A stretch of 64,000 nt of DNA, from contig BSBM01000602.1 of assembly GCA_027924585.1 (NCBI GenBank), positions 3,781,501-3,845,500 of the forward strand, given 5' to 3'. A model generated the notes under the pieces. The model had not been told where the DNA came from and searched no databases. It saw only the letters and a program-made list of their open reading frames with translations. The first letter of the stretch is position 1. The number at the start of each line of letters is the position of its first letter. A program made the translations under genes and the position numbers. Of this stretch, positions 21,791 to 35,899 are shown in pieces. The DNA is from Larix kaempferi. Lineage: Eukaryota; Streptophyta; Pinopsida; Pinales; Pinaceae.

Positions 21791-22987
21791 TATTTTTTAT
21801 TCATTGAAAATAATAATAATGTTTGTATGGTGATCTCAAATTTACATGGAATTCATGAGATAAGTTGTTGAGAGGGAAATTATGAGTTGTTGCATAGAAG
21901 GATTCAATATGGTACATGGTGCATGGTCTGTATTTTCATAGTGTATATTTTTAACTTGGAAGGAGAGAATTAAGTGGAAGTTGTGGCTATGGAAATGAAA
22001 TACAAATGGTAGAGAAGCATGTTGGGAGTGTTTCCCACTATGAGTGTTATTATTTTCCTTTCTAAATAGTTCTTGTTTTTTATAGTTGTGATAATTTGAT
22101 TATGTGATTGTCATATCTTAGAGGGATAATACTATGGATGATTATGCAATGGAGAGATAAACATTTTGATTGCATAGTATAAGGCATTATGGATTGGTTG
22201 AAGATGGATAATATCAAGGAATGCTTTTTTTTTTTTCCCAAGAAAAAAGCGTAATTTTATTTCATCAGAGGTGAAAAAATTACATTCTGTATATGCGTAT
22301 AGCATGTGGTTATCCATTGAAGGACGATACATTAGTAACAAAAGATTTCAGTATAGAAACCCATTGAGTTCTACCAAAACGCCAATATATGGCCAAAGAT
22401 ACAGTAATAAAACATCATATCAAAATATGACAAAAACTATAATTGACAGGTGGTTCCCCGATCAAGGAATGCTTATGATAATGCAATTGTGCAATATTAG
22501 AGACAAGGATTTGCAGGAATGCATATGGAAAACTCATTGGATGTTTCATTATAGAAGATACACTACATAAATCTTGAATTAAGAAAAAGTACAAGTATTA
22601 AAATTTGAGATAGCATATAGTTCTTGTACTTTTTGTAACTATGAAGTGTTGATGCATGATGTAAAGTGTATATCACTAAAAGAAAATTTGTAGTATGCAT
22701 AATCCTTGGATTTTTTTTTCATGTATGGTGTGTTTGTAATTTGATGAGCCATTATGGTATCCTTAATGTTGGAGACAAGATCTAGGCATGTTTATGAGGA
22801 TGTGTATATCCCAAAACATGTAACCTTGGATCATATTTTTTTCATTCTATCTACATGAGATGGTCTAATGACCATGGAATTTGTAGTGTGTATCTCTTCT
22901 AGGGGAGTATTCCTTGACTAGTATGAGAAGGAGATGTCATCAAAACCCAATTTGAACAATATGAGTTGATGAATTCATAAGAAATAC
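21791..22987. other. Unassigned AT-rich sequence
   Basis: No domain was recognised in any frame. It ends at a polypurine tract, so part of it may be the decayed 3' internal region of element D. Confidence 0.4.
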
Positions 22988-22988
22988 T

Positions 22989-23000
22989 TTTTTGGGGGAG
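22989..23000 (+). promoter_or_regulatory. Polypurine tract before LTR D
   Basis: The run tttttgggggag stands directly before TGTTAGAAAT. This is a common 3' end layout for Ty1/copia elements. Confidence 0.6.
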
Positions 23001-23533
23001 TGTTAGAAATAGATCTTGATTGTTGTGTATTATCACATGATTTGTGATTGAGTTACTATCTTGTGCAAGTTTAATATGTGATTTATAACATGATTTAGTA
23101 AAAACAATTGTTGATTCTAAGAGGAGTACTAGAAAAAATTGGTGACTGAGAAGTGTGAATGGGAAAGTTAGAGTGATTATTTTATATTCAAATATATCAT
23201 CATTTGTAATCTACATGGAGTGCATGGAAATATAAAGAATCATTTTTGGGAGTGGATGTTTTACCCCATATGGACTCTTTTACAACTATAACCCTTGTGT
23301 CACTTTGGTGTATTCTCTTATTATTTCTTTATGGTGTTTCTTAGCGATTAGTATTTATTGCAAATGTTTTATAATTTTATGTAAATATCATATCTATATT
23401 ATTTCTATTTATGTGTAAATTGAGTCTTTTTTATCACTCTATAGTCATTTTTATATTTTGTGTACATATCAAATCTCCATCTTTCATATATAAAGATGTT
23501 TTTATTTATATTTGTCTATATATCGAGTTAACA
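23001..23533 (+). repeat. Element D: probable isolated 3' LTR, copia-like (end tentative)
   Basis: Starts TGTTAGAAAT directly after a polypurine tract. A matching inverted end, GTTAACA, occurs at 23527-23533 and gives a 533-base LTR. No partner LTR is visible, so the end is a guess from the terminal bases alone. Confidence 0.45.
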
Positions 23534-23704
23534 TGTAGTATTATTATTGTTATTGTTTGTTTTCAAAAATCAGCATATGATGATATAAATGTTACCCAAG
23601 TGGAATTATCCCTTTCTTTCAGATTGAGCTATAAAATGTTTTTCAATATAAGTAATGAAATTAGATTATATTCAATTTTAAAATCTAATTATATTTAAAT
23701 AAGG

Positions 23705-23729
23705 GATATATATATATATATATATATAT
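23705..23729. repeat. (AT)n microsatellite
   Basis: About twelve AT units. Confidence 0.9.
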
Positions 23730-23733
23730 CAAT

Positions 23734-26700
23734 CATGGTAAAATAAACCCACATACCAAATTGTTTCAATTAAAAAATAACATATCTTTTATTTAAATAA
23801 TTAGATGATTATTAATCATATTGTTTTGATTTAAATAATTAGATTATTATTAATCATATTTTTTTTTTAATTTATATTTATCTCAAAACCTCTTATGTGA
23901 TTGAATTATTCTTATATTTGATTATAAATTATATTGACTAAGATAAATTAGAATTAAAAGATTCAAATTACCATTCCCAAACTTACCCACAAATAAATAA
24001 GGCTTTATATATGATGCAAAAAACTTACCCCGTATGTACTATGAGTGAGAAAATGGGGAACTCTTTCTTTCTTATCCATTAAACTCATTTCATTGGAGTT
24101 TATGAATTCATTTCCTTTCAAATTGAGAGTTTGTTGTGTTGATCGAAGATTACATCAATTTCTTGTTTGAATTCCATAGGGCCTACTTGAAAGTCCTTAC
24201 ATTGTCTCATTTGGAAAAACAAATACATCAAGAAAATTTGAATCACACAAACATGGAAATTATTTCATCGACTGTATTCAAATAATGGCCCATCAAGCCC
24301 ATTTGAAGGAGTGGCCCCAACAACAAAGGGGAATTCCACTAGGATCCTTAGAACAATCACGCCTATGGAAAGGAAAAGCCAGTATGCCTCTTTAAAAGTA
24401 TTATAAATCAATATTCCTTGAGCCTCTTCTGAAGATGGGGTACAGTACCATTAGGCCACTTTCAAATATAAGGCATAATTGGTTTACTTTCAAATATATG
24501 GTTCAATCCAACCAGGACACTTCCAAATATGTGGCTTGATCTTCAGCGAGCCACTTTCAAATATATGGCCTAATCATCATTGAGCCACTTTCAAATAAAT
24601 AAATACATCAAATGGAATAAACAAGGGCATCATATATACTTCAAAGAAGTGCATGAGGCCATATTTGTAGACACACTCAATCAAAATAAATAAGGGAAAT
24701 CATTCCCATTTCAAGGAAATCTTCAAAGGATGGAGGAAAGGTCATAAAGCCCATTTGAAATCTTGACCCAACCAATTTTCGAGTCCTCTTAAAGGGTTTC
24801 CCTAAATTTGAAAACAAAGGATCATCAATTTTTCTTTGAATAAATAAACCAAACAAGACAATTTACCTTATTTGAAGTCAATACTTCAAAATTAAGCATA
24901 AAATGACTTCACGACGTATTCAAAGAACATTTGAATGTCTTAAACAAAAAGGTATGACCTCACAAAAAATTCTTGTGTCCTTCAAGTACCATTTGAACTT
25001 AGAAGGTTCGAAGGTTATCAAAGAATCTTGGTCCATAATAATGTTTTCCTATAACCATGTTAATGTTCTTGAAGGATTTCCACTAACCTTTCCATCAACA
25101 ATATGACTTGAAAAATACACCAAATATATTATAAACCAAATAATCTCTAAGAATTATATATATATATATAACTAGTAAAGCATATATAAGTACACAAACA
25201 TCATGTGAACTAGAATTGCATAGATAAGTATGTAATTATAAGAAAAATACAAGATAAATTTATAGTTATAAACATGAAGTCACAAAATATATGGCACAAT
25301 TATATTTGAATATGATGATCCAATAAAATTGGTTTCTTGTGAGAAATTTTCCACCCAATTGTAGGCATATACTACATATTCCACCCCCAAGTTGGGCTAT
25401 GAGACCACCAAGGCAAAGTAAACTAGTCAAGTTCTCTCGGATCGCTCAACCAACCCAATTTCTCTTAGGATTAGATAAATTGTTCACAACATAAAACTCC
25501 AAGAAACCTCCGAATGAGCCCAGCCATGGTACTCCCTTATGTTACCCTACACAACACAAAGAGGATATTTTCCTTCTCTAATAAAAAATCCCTCACAAAT
25601 ATTCTTCCTTCAAATGTTATTTAGTGTGTGGAGAAGGATTATTATCTATTGTATGCCTTCAAGATTACCCAAACAAATTTATGTATTTCCACTTGACCAC
25701 TTAATGAGAACCAATATATAGGGAATGGGATGGTTTCTTGAATTTCCCAACCTCTATTCTCCTTTGTAACCTCCCACCTCTCATCTTAAGTACATAGTAT
25801 TCTCTTCCTTAGTAGTCACTACAAGTTTGAATCACAATCCCTACCTTGAGAAAGTAGGTCCAAAACTTGAGAGATGCATGGATATGGAAATTAGATCTTT
25901 GAATGAGAATGGTAGAGTGTAACAAGGGAATGCATGGAATGAGTGAATGATCAAGTCAATTGAAATTTACATGAAAGAAGGGCTCATGGAAAAAGAGGCA
26001 TTTCATATTTCCAAGAGATTTGAATTCCTATGATGATAAAGTCCCTTACACTTATCATGTTTGTACTCAACCTCAATTTCTCATAGCTATAAAGGTGGAA
26101 TTTCCCACCAAGAACCACTTGAATTTAATGACTTGTGGTTGAGGTTATCAATAAATCACATGTTAATAAGGAAGACATAAAATTTAGGAAGTTTAGGAAA
26201 CTTTAATCATTTATTTAGTTCCACCTCCAATCCCATTTCCTCTTCCCCTCTAGTGGACTCAAAGCACCTCTTGTTCTTTCCACATCCAACCTTGCACATA
26301 TATATTAATTTTTTAAATAATATTTGCATATCTTGAGAATACCATGGAAAATCTAGCTCTTGGTATATCAAAAACATATTTACCATAATTGCATGCCTAT
26401 ACATTGACTAGTTGGGTCTTGGCCTTGAGATCTAAATTAAGAATCCATGCAATATATTTACCGTATGTACATATGGTTTCATTTTATATAATATAATATA
26501 TCTTGAATCCCACCATTATAAATTTGAAGTAGACAATATCTACGAAACAATAGACAACAATAACTAGAGAATTTAAAGAAAATGTTACAATAAAATACAT
26601 GTGCATTAAATAAGACAAAAATGCTACTAGATTAACCAAAACATAACATTGATACTACCTGTAGGATATGGTGGCTCAACTTGTGTAAATAACATGTTTG

Positions 26701-28745
26701 AACATCCTTTCCAATCTATCCCTACATATGGATACTACACAAGATCCAAGTTGTGATCATCCTCATTGGAAAGCATCTATAGTACCTTTGGAATTATCGT
26801 ACATGGGAACTTGTATTGCCCCCCATTAGAAAACATATCCCCCCACATGTGCACACCCATATCAATTCTTGGCCTAGGAGAGAGGTAGTCAAATGATGGT
26901 ATAGTGGACAGAAACCTCTCAAAGAATAAAATAAATAAATATATACCAAATGGTATCCCATCCTCCCCTCAAATAAAAAATGATAGTGATATAGAGATAA
27001 ATGAAACCATCCCCAAAAAAATGACAAACCACCTAATATATCTACATCTCTACACTAAATAATATATATAGTATAATATATGGAAACTGGTGGTCTATCC
27101 ATCAGTGGCGCAATGTTCCACTATCAAGACCAAAAGTGAGAGGAACCTAACTTGCTCTACACAAACAAATATAAATTCAACTAACCACGACCAAACTAGA
27201 ACTAGATAGGTTTAGTTCCACAATTTTCACCTAGTGAAAATCCTAGTTTTTGACAACTAAGTTACCTACCTAAAGTGTGGGTCAAAGGTTTAGCCTCAAA
27301 CGATCAAATGCCACATGCACAAAGTGCTGGGTGACTCAATGTGGTGAATATTAAAAAATTTACCTCGGCATTAATGCCCTTGGGCATCATGCCTTGTTAT
27401 CCAGGTTTGTTCACACTTGATGTAGCAGGGTTTAAAAGTCCCTAAAAGTCAACAACCACTATCGTTTCATATGAGAGAGATTGAGGGGCATTATTTGGAT
27501 TCCTAAACCAACCATCCTAGCTTAAACTATAAATTGTTTTGTGACCTCTTAGAAGATGAGTTAAGTTGGTTATAATTGATTTGTTGTTTTATTTTAAAGA
27601 AAAACTTGATTTTAAGGTGTGACAAGGAGGGTATTTCAAACCTCTCAATTTTTTTTATTAATCCAAATCACTTTATGAGTGCAACATGAAGAACATAATT
27701 CAAAGAGAAGGGTCTTTATGTCTATTGGTGTGTTCTTCAATTGTCAAAATACATGTGCGATCGAATGCTTGAATTGAAATTTTGCAAATAACTTATAATA
27801 AATGAAGCAAAGAGATATGAATATGAATGGGTTCATTACTACTCTTAATAGATTCTCAAAGTGTCATTGATTTGCAAAAGACAACTTTGTGCAAAGGGAG
27901 GTATTTCACTCTTGAACTCCTTTCTTATTCACCAAGATCATTTTATGGGAGTAAGGCACAAGAATACTAGGATTACAAGAGCTTTCAAGTCCCTTGTTTG
28001 TCTGAAGGGTGGATTAATCTAAATTGTTTTGAACAAGAAATATGCAAGCAGAAAAATTTTAAACTATTGCAACTTTACCCAAATGTATAAACTAATAATT
28101 TATCATAACTTGGAAATAAAAATAAATAAGTTGTGTAATATACTCTAGTGTAAGCAAGGAGGTTGTTGGTAACCTCAAATCCCAATCCCTATAAAAGTAA
28201 AAATGCAAAAATGACTTTTCCCCCTACTTAAACTAAGTGATTAATGCCTAAGAAAGTAAAAGAAATTTGTGGTTGTTTTGTTAATTTCTTAAGAGATGTG
28301 AACAACCATGTGGATTGTAATTGTGAATCAAGAAAGATAAAAAAGCACAAATTTTTCTCAGTCACAGAGGTTAATGGCCTCTCAATTGCACTATAATGCG
28401 ACCATGAGAGTTAACAAGCCATGTGGGAAATATCACTTGCAACTTGAGAGATAGTGCGAGACCAAGGTTACAATTCCCACATGGAAAAGTTGTGATAGTG
28501 AAAACAAAGACAAGCCACATTAAAATGTGGCTATCAAAGAAAAATCCACACTAATGCACATGAAACGGATGATAGGAACCATGCAAATTGAAAAATGAAG
28601 AAAAATGGTCCTTCAACCTACAAAACTCAATGGTTTGGGATATAAAAAACAAGAGTATGATCATGCAAGATCCCCAAATCAATTAATAAGAAAAAATAAA
28701 ACCTATAGATGTAAAAAATAAGAAGAAAAAAAAGTGGAGTCACCA
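23734..28745. other. Long AT-rich stretch without recognised genes
   Basis: I see no domain, RNA gene or clear LTR pair. Open frames here are short and lack conserved motifs. It contains a degenerate tandem repeat at 24450-24600 and a small hairpin, ATGCCC-TT-GGGCAT, near 27370-27390. Confidence 0.5.
24450..24600. repeat. Degenerate tandem repeat, unit about 30-35 bases, around five copies
   Basis: The unit core is ccactttcaaatatatggc, with variable spacers (aatc, atcc, atca). Copies differ by several bases and in length. Confidence 0.75.
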
Positions 28746-30320
28746 ATTACGTTATGAGAAAAATGGCTCAATGGTCAGCAATTCTTCCTTCCCTTGCAAG
28801 TTGTAACCAAGGCAACATATTAAGTGACAGTTAGTAAGTCAAATAAAAAAATGTTGAAGTTGTGAAATGAATAACAACGCATGTAAAGGATACTTAAAAG
28901 ATAAAACTTGCATAAATGACATGAAAACACAATAAGGAGATGAGCTTCAACAAAATGTTTATGTCCAGTGGATAAACTTGAATACAATGTTGTCATCTAG
29001 AAAATGTTGCTTGCAAATGGTATCCAACACTCCATTTGGGAGGGTCCTTTGATCGCTCTCAAATTGCTTGCTTACTAACTTGTAATGATGAAGGGAAAAT
29101 ACTTGCTCCTTGAGGAAGAAGTTAAGTGAAATTGGAATGCCAATGAATTGTGAGAATGCGGATGAAAGATATTTCTGTCAAAATTATTCTTGAAATATAA
29201 CTTTTCTCTTGATTTCTCCTTAAGAAATAGACACCTTAAAACAACGGGTTCATCATGTGAATGATCCCTCTCATGAAGTGACCTCAAGGTACAAACATTG
29301 GGGCTAGCGAATGCCCAAACAAGTAATGGAGGTCGATTCAAATTATTTGGAGGCAAAAATGTGTTTGTAAAGCTTTGAATGCATTGCAAAGTTAATGGTT
29401 CACATGTTGGTACATTTGCATGACTTTCAAAGGTTTTTATGTGCAATGTTATGTGGGTTTCCTTTTATAAACCCGCATGGGTGGACCAAATTTTGAATTT
29501 TTAACTCATTTCTTTGTTTCACATGTTGATTTTGTTGAAGAAGAAGATTTGTGAGCTACATTGTGTATGTCCATGATGTATTTCTATAATTATCATTGAA
29601 GTTCCATTTTGGATCCTTCATTTTTGGATAGGACTACAAAAGGAAGAAGAACAAAGGAATAAAGAAGTAAGTGTGGGGAAAAGGAGAGGTAGTTGCAGAA
29701 AAGATGCTAGTGGAGGCAATCGTTTTGGACCTACCCCCACAAGTATAAAAGGAAGAAAAAAATAAGTGAAAAGGGAGAGAGAAGAATGAGAGTGAAAGAG
29801 ATGTGAACGGCCAGAAGAAGAGCAGAGCAATAGAAGAAAACAATATCTAGATCCATAGTAGAAGATAATGTATTTGAGTTTTGGGTAGTTGGGGTTTTGC
29901 TTACATGTTTGGATATGTTGTGACAAATGCGGTGATTGTAAGGTTGTAGAGCCACCATGTAATGGATTTTATCTGTTGTAATGAAGAAGGATTTTTGGGC
30001 ACCTCAATTTTATGTGTTGAATCTATCTATATTCCATGTGTTTTATCTTTAATTGCTATAAGTAATCTACCTGTTAATGTTGTGATGCTCTGATATAGAT
30101 AATGTTATGATATCTTAGGATGGATATTGTTTCAATCTAAATGATAGGAATTGTCACAAATCGTATCCTTACAGTTACCCAATCCCTGTCCCACATCGGT
30201 CTTAGCTATTCTTCAAGTTATACCTTCTCCTTCGGGGGATTGCAAATGCCAGCACACTAGACTACAACGGTGCCTTTGTTGGCCCATGCACAAGAACCTG
30301 GCCTCAATTTTGCGCCAACA
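28746..30320 (+). repeat. Element E 5' LTR region (left end uncertain)
   Basis: Near-identical to 61922-63497 and roughly 80% similar in its right half to 40286-40990. It has a TATA box, an A/G-rich stretch just downstream of it (29750-29830), and the end CCAACA before the primer-binding site. Terminal TG was not identified with confidence. TGTTGG at 29409 would match the end but would give only about 0.9 kb. Confidence 0.7.
29744..29750 (+). promoter_or_regulatory. TATA box of element E 5' LTR
   Basis: TATAAAA within an aagtataaaa context. It is conserved at 40412-40418 and 62921-62927. Confidence 0.65.
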
Positions 30321-30322
30321 AG

Positions 30323-30340
30323 TGGTTTCATTGTCGAGAC
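30323..30340 (+). promoter_or_regulatory. Putative primer-binding site of element E
   Basis: TGGTTTCATTGTCGAGAC starts two bases after the LTR end CCAACA. It does not match the common tRNA-Met site beyond TGGT-TCA, so the primer tRNA is unknown. The same site lies at 63500 in copy J. Confidence 0.5.
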
Positions 30341-30517
30341 TTGGTTTTTAATGGGATGTTTTTAATTGTATGGATAAATATGTGATGACAACATAGATTC
30401 AGTTATGATGGGATAAGAAGATTGATGATTTCGCAACACATGAATCTGAACTATGAGGGTGGGAAGTGTCCAAGTTCATATGACATCTTTTCTTTGCAGG
30501 GATGGTGTTAGATCAAT

Positions 30518-30871
30518 ATGAAGTTCTTTGGATTCATTAACCCTAGTAGAGTGGTTAAAATACTTGTGGAAGAACCTAAATACCAAAACAGACAAAGAAG
30601 GACTATCTAGTAGGTTGAAAGGGATTTGATCAAATTAAATCAACTATATTCACCCTTTACCAAAGACATTGATTTCTGGGTAGAAAGCACCATGACTAGT
30701 TATATTCTAGAATTTGCAATTGAAAACAACCAATCAACATATAAGGCCGAGGGAAAGCTGAGAAGAGGAGAAAGGGGAAAACTATATTTAAAGGAAGTTC
30801 CATTGTGTATCAAGAATTGGATGGTTGAATTCGGGTTTCTTCCTCTAGACTGGATTAGAATGGAGGAGTAA
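30518..30871 (+). pseudogene. Element E gag leader frame
   Basis: ATG at 30518 opens a frame, MKFFGFINPSRVVKILVEEP, then two adjacent stops (TAG TAG), then DLIKLNQLYSPFTKDIDFW and a 66-residue continuation to a TAA at 30869-30871. It lies about 180 bases after the primer-binding site, where the start of gag is expected. The same frame and the same double stop are present in copy J. No named domain. Confidence 0.55.
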
Positions 30872-31189
30872 AACCCTTGTGACCTGGGGAAGAGATCCAG
30901 GAGATTCTCGACATTGTGGAAGGTATAAGATACCATCAATGGAGGGGATTTATAGTAATGAGTCCAAGGATAAGAGAGCAAAAAGAAGGGAGGAATTCTG
31001 TGAACAATGGTGGAAAGAAAAAATGAGAAAAGCACAAAAAATAAGTGTGCAACTAGATAAAGAGATAAGGAATGGAAATAAGAGTGAATAAAATCATAAT
31101 GAGCTACATTAGATGAAGCGAAGAGAGCAACTAACTAGATAAGGGATAAGAGAAAGAAGGATATAGATGCCAAGAATCCCAATAAGAGG

Positions 31190-31881
31190 AAGTCAGGGAG
31201 AAGGTACAATTGGAAAAAGGGACGATAGAAATTAGTCGCCAAAATCAGAGTACCGGATCAATCACTAGAACTAGCCCTGTATGCAGGTGTGGAACACAAA
31301 GAAATATCTATACCTGCAAAAAATGGAAGTACCCAAGAATGTGAACCCCCCATTGTCACAGAAGTAGACATCCGAAGCAATAGAAATAAGAATCCTTTAA
31401 TCGACCCCTAGGTGCACTTGAAAAAATTGGTAACAAACGCTCAACAGTTTGTTTGACAATTACCTTGGTATAGTCAAATGAGTGGTAGTACCAATAGTCC
31501 ATAGATTAGTTCATTAGCAGGAGGGATTAGTATTACTTCTCAACAAAATAGTAGTAACATTGCAACATAGCCATGGCCCCAAGGGTTTTTAATTGTAGAA
31601 ACTCCAACTGTGACAATGTTAGGTGTACCAACAAGACCACCCATGAAATGTCCTAAATTTTGGGGAATAAGAGGAGAAGATGACATGGAATAACATTTGT
31701 TTCTCTATGAAGCAACATGGAATGCAACGGTGACCCTAGCAATGTCTAAACTGGTATAATTTCAAATGAACCTATGAGGAAGGGATTTGTTGTGGTACAT
31801 GAGGTTGATCAAAAGGGGGGATCCAAATACACCAGCTCGTACTTTAGCAGAGACAAAGAAATGTTTTTTGGAATAATTTTT
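31190..31881 (+). pseudogene. Element E gag, first part (before solo LTR F1)
   Basis: The frame reads KRKSGRRYNWKKGR, then TVTMLGVPTRPPMKCPKFWG and GEDDME, then FLYEATWNATVTLAMSKL and DLLWYMRLIKRGD. This is the start of a retrotransposon gag domain. Stops occur at several Gln-like positions. It breaks at 31881, where F1 is inserted, and resumes at 34635. Confidence 0.78.
31877..31881. repeat. Target-site duplication of F1, left
   Basis: ttttt, identical to 34630-34634. Confidence 0.75.
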
Positions 31882-34629
31882 TGTAACATCTCTCATTTTC
31901 GACCTAAGAATTAGTGTAAATAATTACGGCATATTGTAATTATGTGGCCCTGGTGAGGATCTCAAGGCCAAGGCCCCACTAGTGGACCTTGAAAAGTATT
32001 ATTGTGAATTACTCCTAAGTGGACAAATGCAGCTTAGAGACAAGCAAGTGAAGCCACTAAGGAAGAAGGTGTGGTAACCAGAGCATGAGAAGATGATAGG
32101 TTTCATCTTAGTATCTCAAGCATTTACATGATAACCTTAAAGTATCTAGATACTACAGTCCTAAGTAGACGATCGACAATAGTAGTTATTTAGTTACATA
32201 ACTACTATTCTATTTTCCTATTACCTTTTAGTATCAAAAGGTCAACTATTGTCCTTATGGGCTATATAAATCATACCCTATGAAAGGATGTTAGAAAGAA
32301 CTCCTAAAGAAGCTTAACATTTTGGTTAAGTGTTATTGCAAGATACTATGAACTCTGACAAGAGTGTCAAAGAGAGTATCCTTATTAACCCTAAAAGTTA
32401 AGAAACTAAGTTTTTATATTTATATATACATATATATAACCTCGAGTTAAGGGGTGGAAATAAGATATTTTATAAAGATACTTTCAACACCATAAAGACA
32501 TGGAAATTCTAAAAAAATGCTACACATTTACGTGGTCTAGTATTCACAAGTATTTTATAAAGTTTACCCAAATACTTATTTAAACCATCCATGGAAGGAT
32601 GTTAGAGGGATAATAGTTTCGCCATTTTAAAAGTCATTATTTTGGAGCTATAAAATATATTTATATTATAAAGTACATCCAAATGGTGGGTGAGTAGTTT
32701 TTAAAATAGAACTTTATAAATATTTTTATATATTTGTGGATATTATACACGTTTATAATTTCTTAAAGATCAATAAATAGTTGTGATAAACTATTTAATG
32801 GATAAAATTTATTAACCTTATATAATATTCCTACAAGTGAGGATACGTTTTACATGATGAAAAAAGGGCTTATAATTATATGGATGTATACTAAGTGCCT
32901 ACATTTTCCATGTCTAGATTATAACGTTGTTAAAAATTGTTCATACATCCACGCCATGATGGATCGGCTGGATGAACTAGTTGTGCCAGCTGGATAACAC
33001 TCGGATTAGCTTTGGTATTGGGAAATTTTGTTAATAATATATATATGGTAGCCAGGATGTTATTCGGTGTAATGTTGCTACAAATTTATACTTCTGATCT
33101 TTACGGTGGATCACTAAATAGGACTCGAATGGGTATTTAGATCTCAGGTAAGCACGACTAATATTTATATATATATATAGTGCAGTGGAGTTTTATTTCT
33201 ATTGTATTGCTGCTAACGTTGCATTTTGATCCGGTATGGATCACTAGTGGGCAGCAAAAGTATTATCCTGGTCATAAAATGCATGATTTTTATGTACCTC
33301 TTTTCTATGAAGATTTTGTATCTTAGGGTTTGAAGTGTTTCCTAGGGCAGAGGTTTTGAGAAATTAAGAGTTGAAGCTCCTTATATTTTAAGTATGTCTA
33401 TTTAATATTAGATAAAAGGAAGACTGATGTGAAGTGACAAATTCATGGTACATATTTTTGAGACATTGACATGGATAAGCAGTATGTGTAGGATATATTA
33501 TATTTTTCGAAAAGAAGCCCTCTCTATGGAGAGGTATCGAAAGGGTTATGGCATAAATATCCTTTAAATCTTATCCACCTTGATAGGAATATTATTATTT
33601 TCTTTTATAAATATTTCAGTATTTATAAATAGGGTCGTTTAAGAGAGGTAGTATTAAGTAAAAAATTATGCATTACTTCCCAAAACGATAGACCCAGTTT
33701 TATTTCATATATATATATATATATCATAGTTACAAGGGGTATTTTATGCAATATATATTGGGGTTAAGATTACTTACACGATACCTATCTAAGATATAAA
33801 TAGATATAAAGGTAAAGGTAGATCTTCATAGGGATGATATTAGTTTTATATAGATCATTGAAATTACTTCTTTTAGTATCAAGCGAACCTTGATGGCTAT
33901 TTTCAACACTTAGGCTAGAACTTTGTAACCATGGGAATGGCTATTATTTGATATTCTTGTAAAAGATTCCCTCAACGAGAGGAATGGCTATGGCAATGAC
34001 TAAAGTTGCAACTTGTAACACTATGTTTTCACAATAAATAATGATGCACACACTTTTTGGACATAGCCCGGATTTGGGTGAACCACGTTATATGGCCTCT
34101 CTTTTTATGTGTTCTTATGTGTCCTTTATATGTGTTCTTTTATGTATGTTTACTTGTCTCCTTCTTAAAGTGTTTATGATTACTTTGACCTATTCATACA
34201 TATGATAGAAATTGTTTAGTTGTTTATATGCATGCTCATCAAGATGAATTAAGGCTTTATAGATTTTAATTGCTTGTCATATGCTCAAAATAGGTTAAGC
34301 ATAGTCACCCTAAGGGTATATTACCTCATGGAAATGTAAGTTCTAACTTAAACAAAGTCAAGGAAATTAATGCATGTCCCTCATTGAAGGAGTTGGAAAA
34401 TAAGTTTGTTTAGTTCAATGTATGGTAACTTTTTGGTAGACTTTGAGTATTTAGAAAAATCAGCTTGAATTATCATAACAAGTTATGTATGTAAATTGTA
34501 GTATCATATAACTAATCTATTATTAAATGTGGTGAGTTTGTCACTAGTATACTTCCGCGACAATTAAAATTAGCATTTATTACCATATGGAAAAATTTTA
34601 AATTTTAATGAAAATTTGGGTTCGTGACA
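31882..34629 (+). mobile_element. F1: solo LTR, 2748 bases, Tekay/Del-like start
   Basis: Starts TGTAACATCTCTC and ends GGGTTCGTGACA, with ttttt on both sides. It interrupts gag of element E, which continues on the far side. A TATA box (32263-32270) supports plus orientation. It has no coding domains, so it is best read as a solo LTR left by LTR-LTR recombination. TGTAACA at the start is typical of Tekay/Del chromovirus LTRs. F2 (42315-46309) has the same ends. Confidence 0.82.
32263..32270 (+). promoter_or_regulatory. TATA box of solo LTR F1
   Basis: TATATAAA within gggctatataaatc, about 380 bases into the LTR. Confidence 0.5.
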
Positions 34630-34634
34630 TTTTT
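34630..34634. repeat. Target-site duplication of F1, right
   Basis: ttttt, identical to 31877-31881. Confidence 0.75.
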
Positions 34635-35640
34635 GCAACCAAAATCTAAACAACAAGGTGTTGCAGAATTAAGAGAAATCCGATAGATGAATGAATAATT
34701 GGCCTTGGAGTACACACAACACTTCATGGATGTGCTGAATAAATTGAAATATCCAGTCCATGAATCCTGTCATAATGAATGGTTTATTCAAGGTTTATTT
34801 CCATTGACAAGGATACCTCTATCACAACAAGTAATAGGCTCACCTAGAACTACATTAGAGAAGGTGATGAAGATTGAGGTTATCACAAACTATCCAAACA
34901 CCACTGCAGTAGGAACTTCATCATATTCATGGGAACTGGAACATGTGACTAATAAACTGGCATAAATAATTGAAAGACTCCAGGATTTGAATATACCAAA
35001 AGCAACCAGACTGCAGATATGGTGTACTGGATGCATGAAGGAAGGACATCATGCTTCAGAATTCCCCAAGACGAGAGTTGGACAAATTCTATCAGATGAA
35101 CCATTTAATGGAGGGCCATTTAAGATAGGGCCTAGTCCTACAGTTGCACAAGTTGTTGTGGCAAACCCATTTCATTCCACAGGATGGCCAACATATCCAG
35201 AACCACCAAGTGCTTCTGATCCCAATGATTATTCTAAAATCTACAAATCAGTTGGTCACCTACCATGGTTTTTCCCAATTTTATAGAAGTAATCCTCGGT
35301 CCCCTAACATAGCCTATTGTGAATTCTATGGATATATTATACATAGCATTGAGAAATGTAGAGCCTTGGATGCTTTAACAGAGAGGCTAGACCACTCTAT
35401 ATACCATGTATCATATCAACCCCTAGGTATGGAAGGGGCATGGAAGAGTATTTGGATATAGATGGGGAGGCATTTGTGCAGGTCCTATCCAATGTTACAA
35501 ATGTAATGATATTGGCCATCTTGCATGCAACTATCCTTTTCCCAAACTACCATGGTGTACATACTATCACACTCACACTCACACTGTGGAGGAATGCATT
35601 GAACTAATTGCAAAATAGGAATATAACAGAATACCATCCA
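34635..35640 (+). pseudogene. Element E gag, second part with zinc knuckles
   Basis: Gag resumes with ALEYTQHFMDVLNKLKYP and NEWFIQGLFPLTRIP, a usual gag C-terminal pattern. It is followed by CTGCMKEGHHASEF, a zinc knuckle whose last Cys reads Phe. A later segment in another frame has CYKCNDIGHLACNY, again a knuckle with the last Cys displaced, and CTYYHTHTHTVEEC. The knuckles would bind the element RNA. Frame changes occur near 35280 and 35460. Confidence 0.82.
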
Positions 35641-35899
35641 ACTTTATCAACTATGAACCACAATAAAACCAAAGTGCAACAGGCTTTGTTGTCACTCAAG
35701 CAGGTGCAAGAGTCGGATCAGATCAACGATGATCCAACTCCTTGGTAATTAGCAAGGAAACACTAAGGAAGACTAAGTATATTCCAGTCCAAAAAAAATA
35801 TATCTACCGAAAAATCCTCAGATGTGTTTGGTTTAATACTAACCCTGTCATCCCAAGAGGATGTAGGACCATCTCACTAGTTCAATGAGAATGATACAA

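Noticed and set aside
29618-29958. Minus-strand Leu/Ser/Phe-rich open frames, repeated at 40254-40625 and 62795-63135, that look like membrane proteins.
   Set aside because: They are the antisense of the A/G-rich stretch around the LTR TATA box. They recur only because the LTR recurs, and they overlap each other in several frames.
30151-30351. A 66-codon plus-strand frame at the LTR end, also at 63328-63528.
   Set aside because: It crosses the LTR end and primer-binding site and has no domain. The real leader frame starts at 30518.
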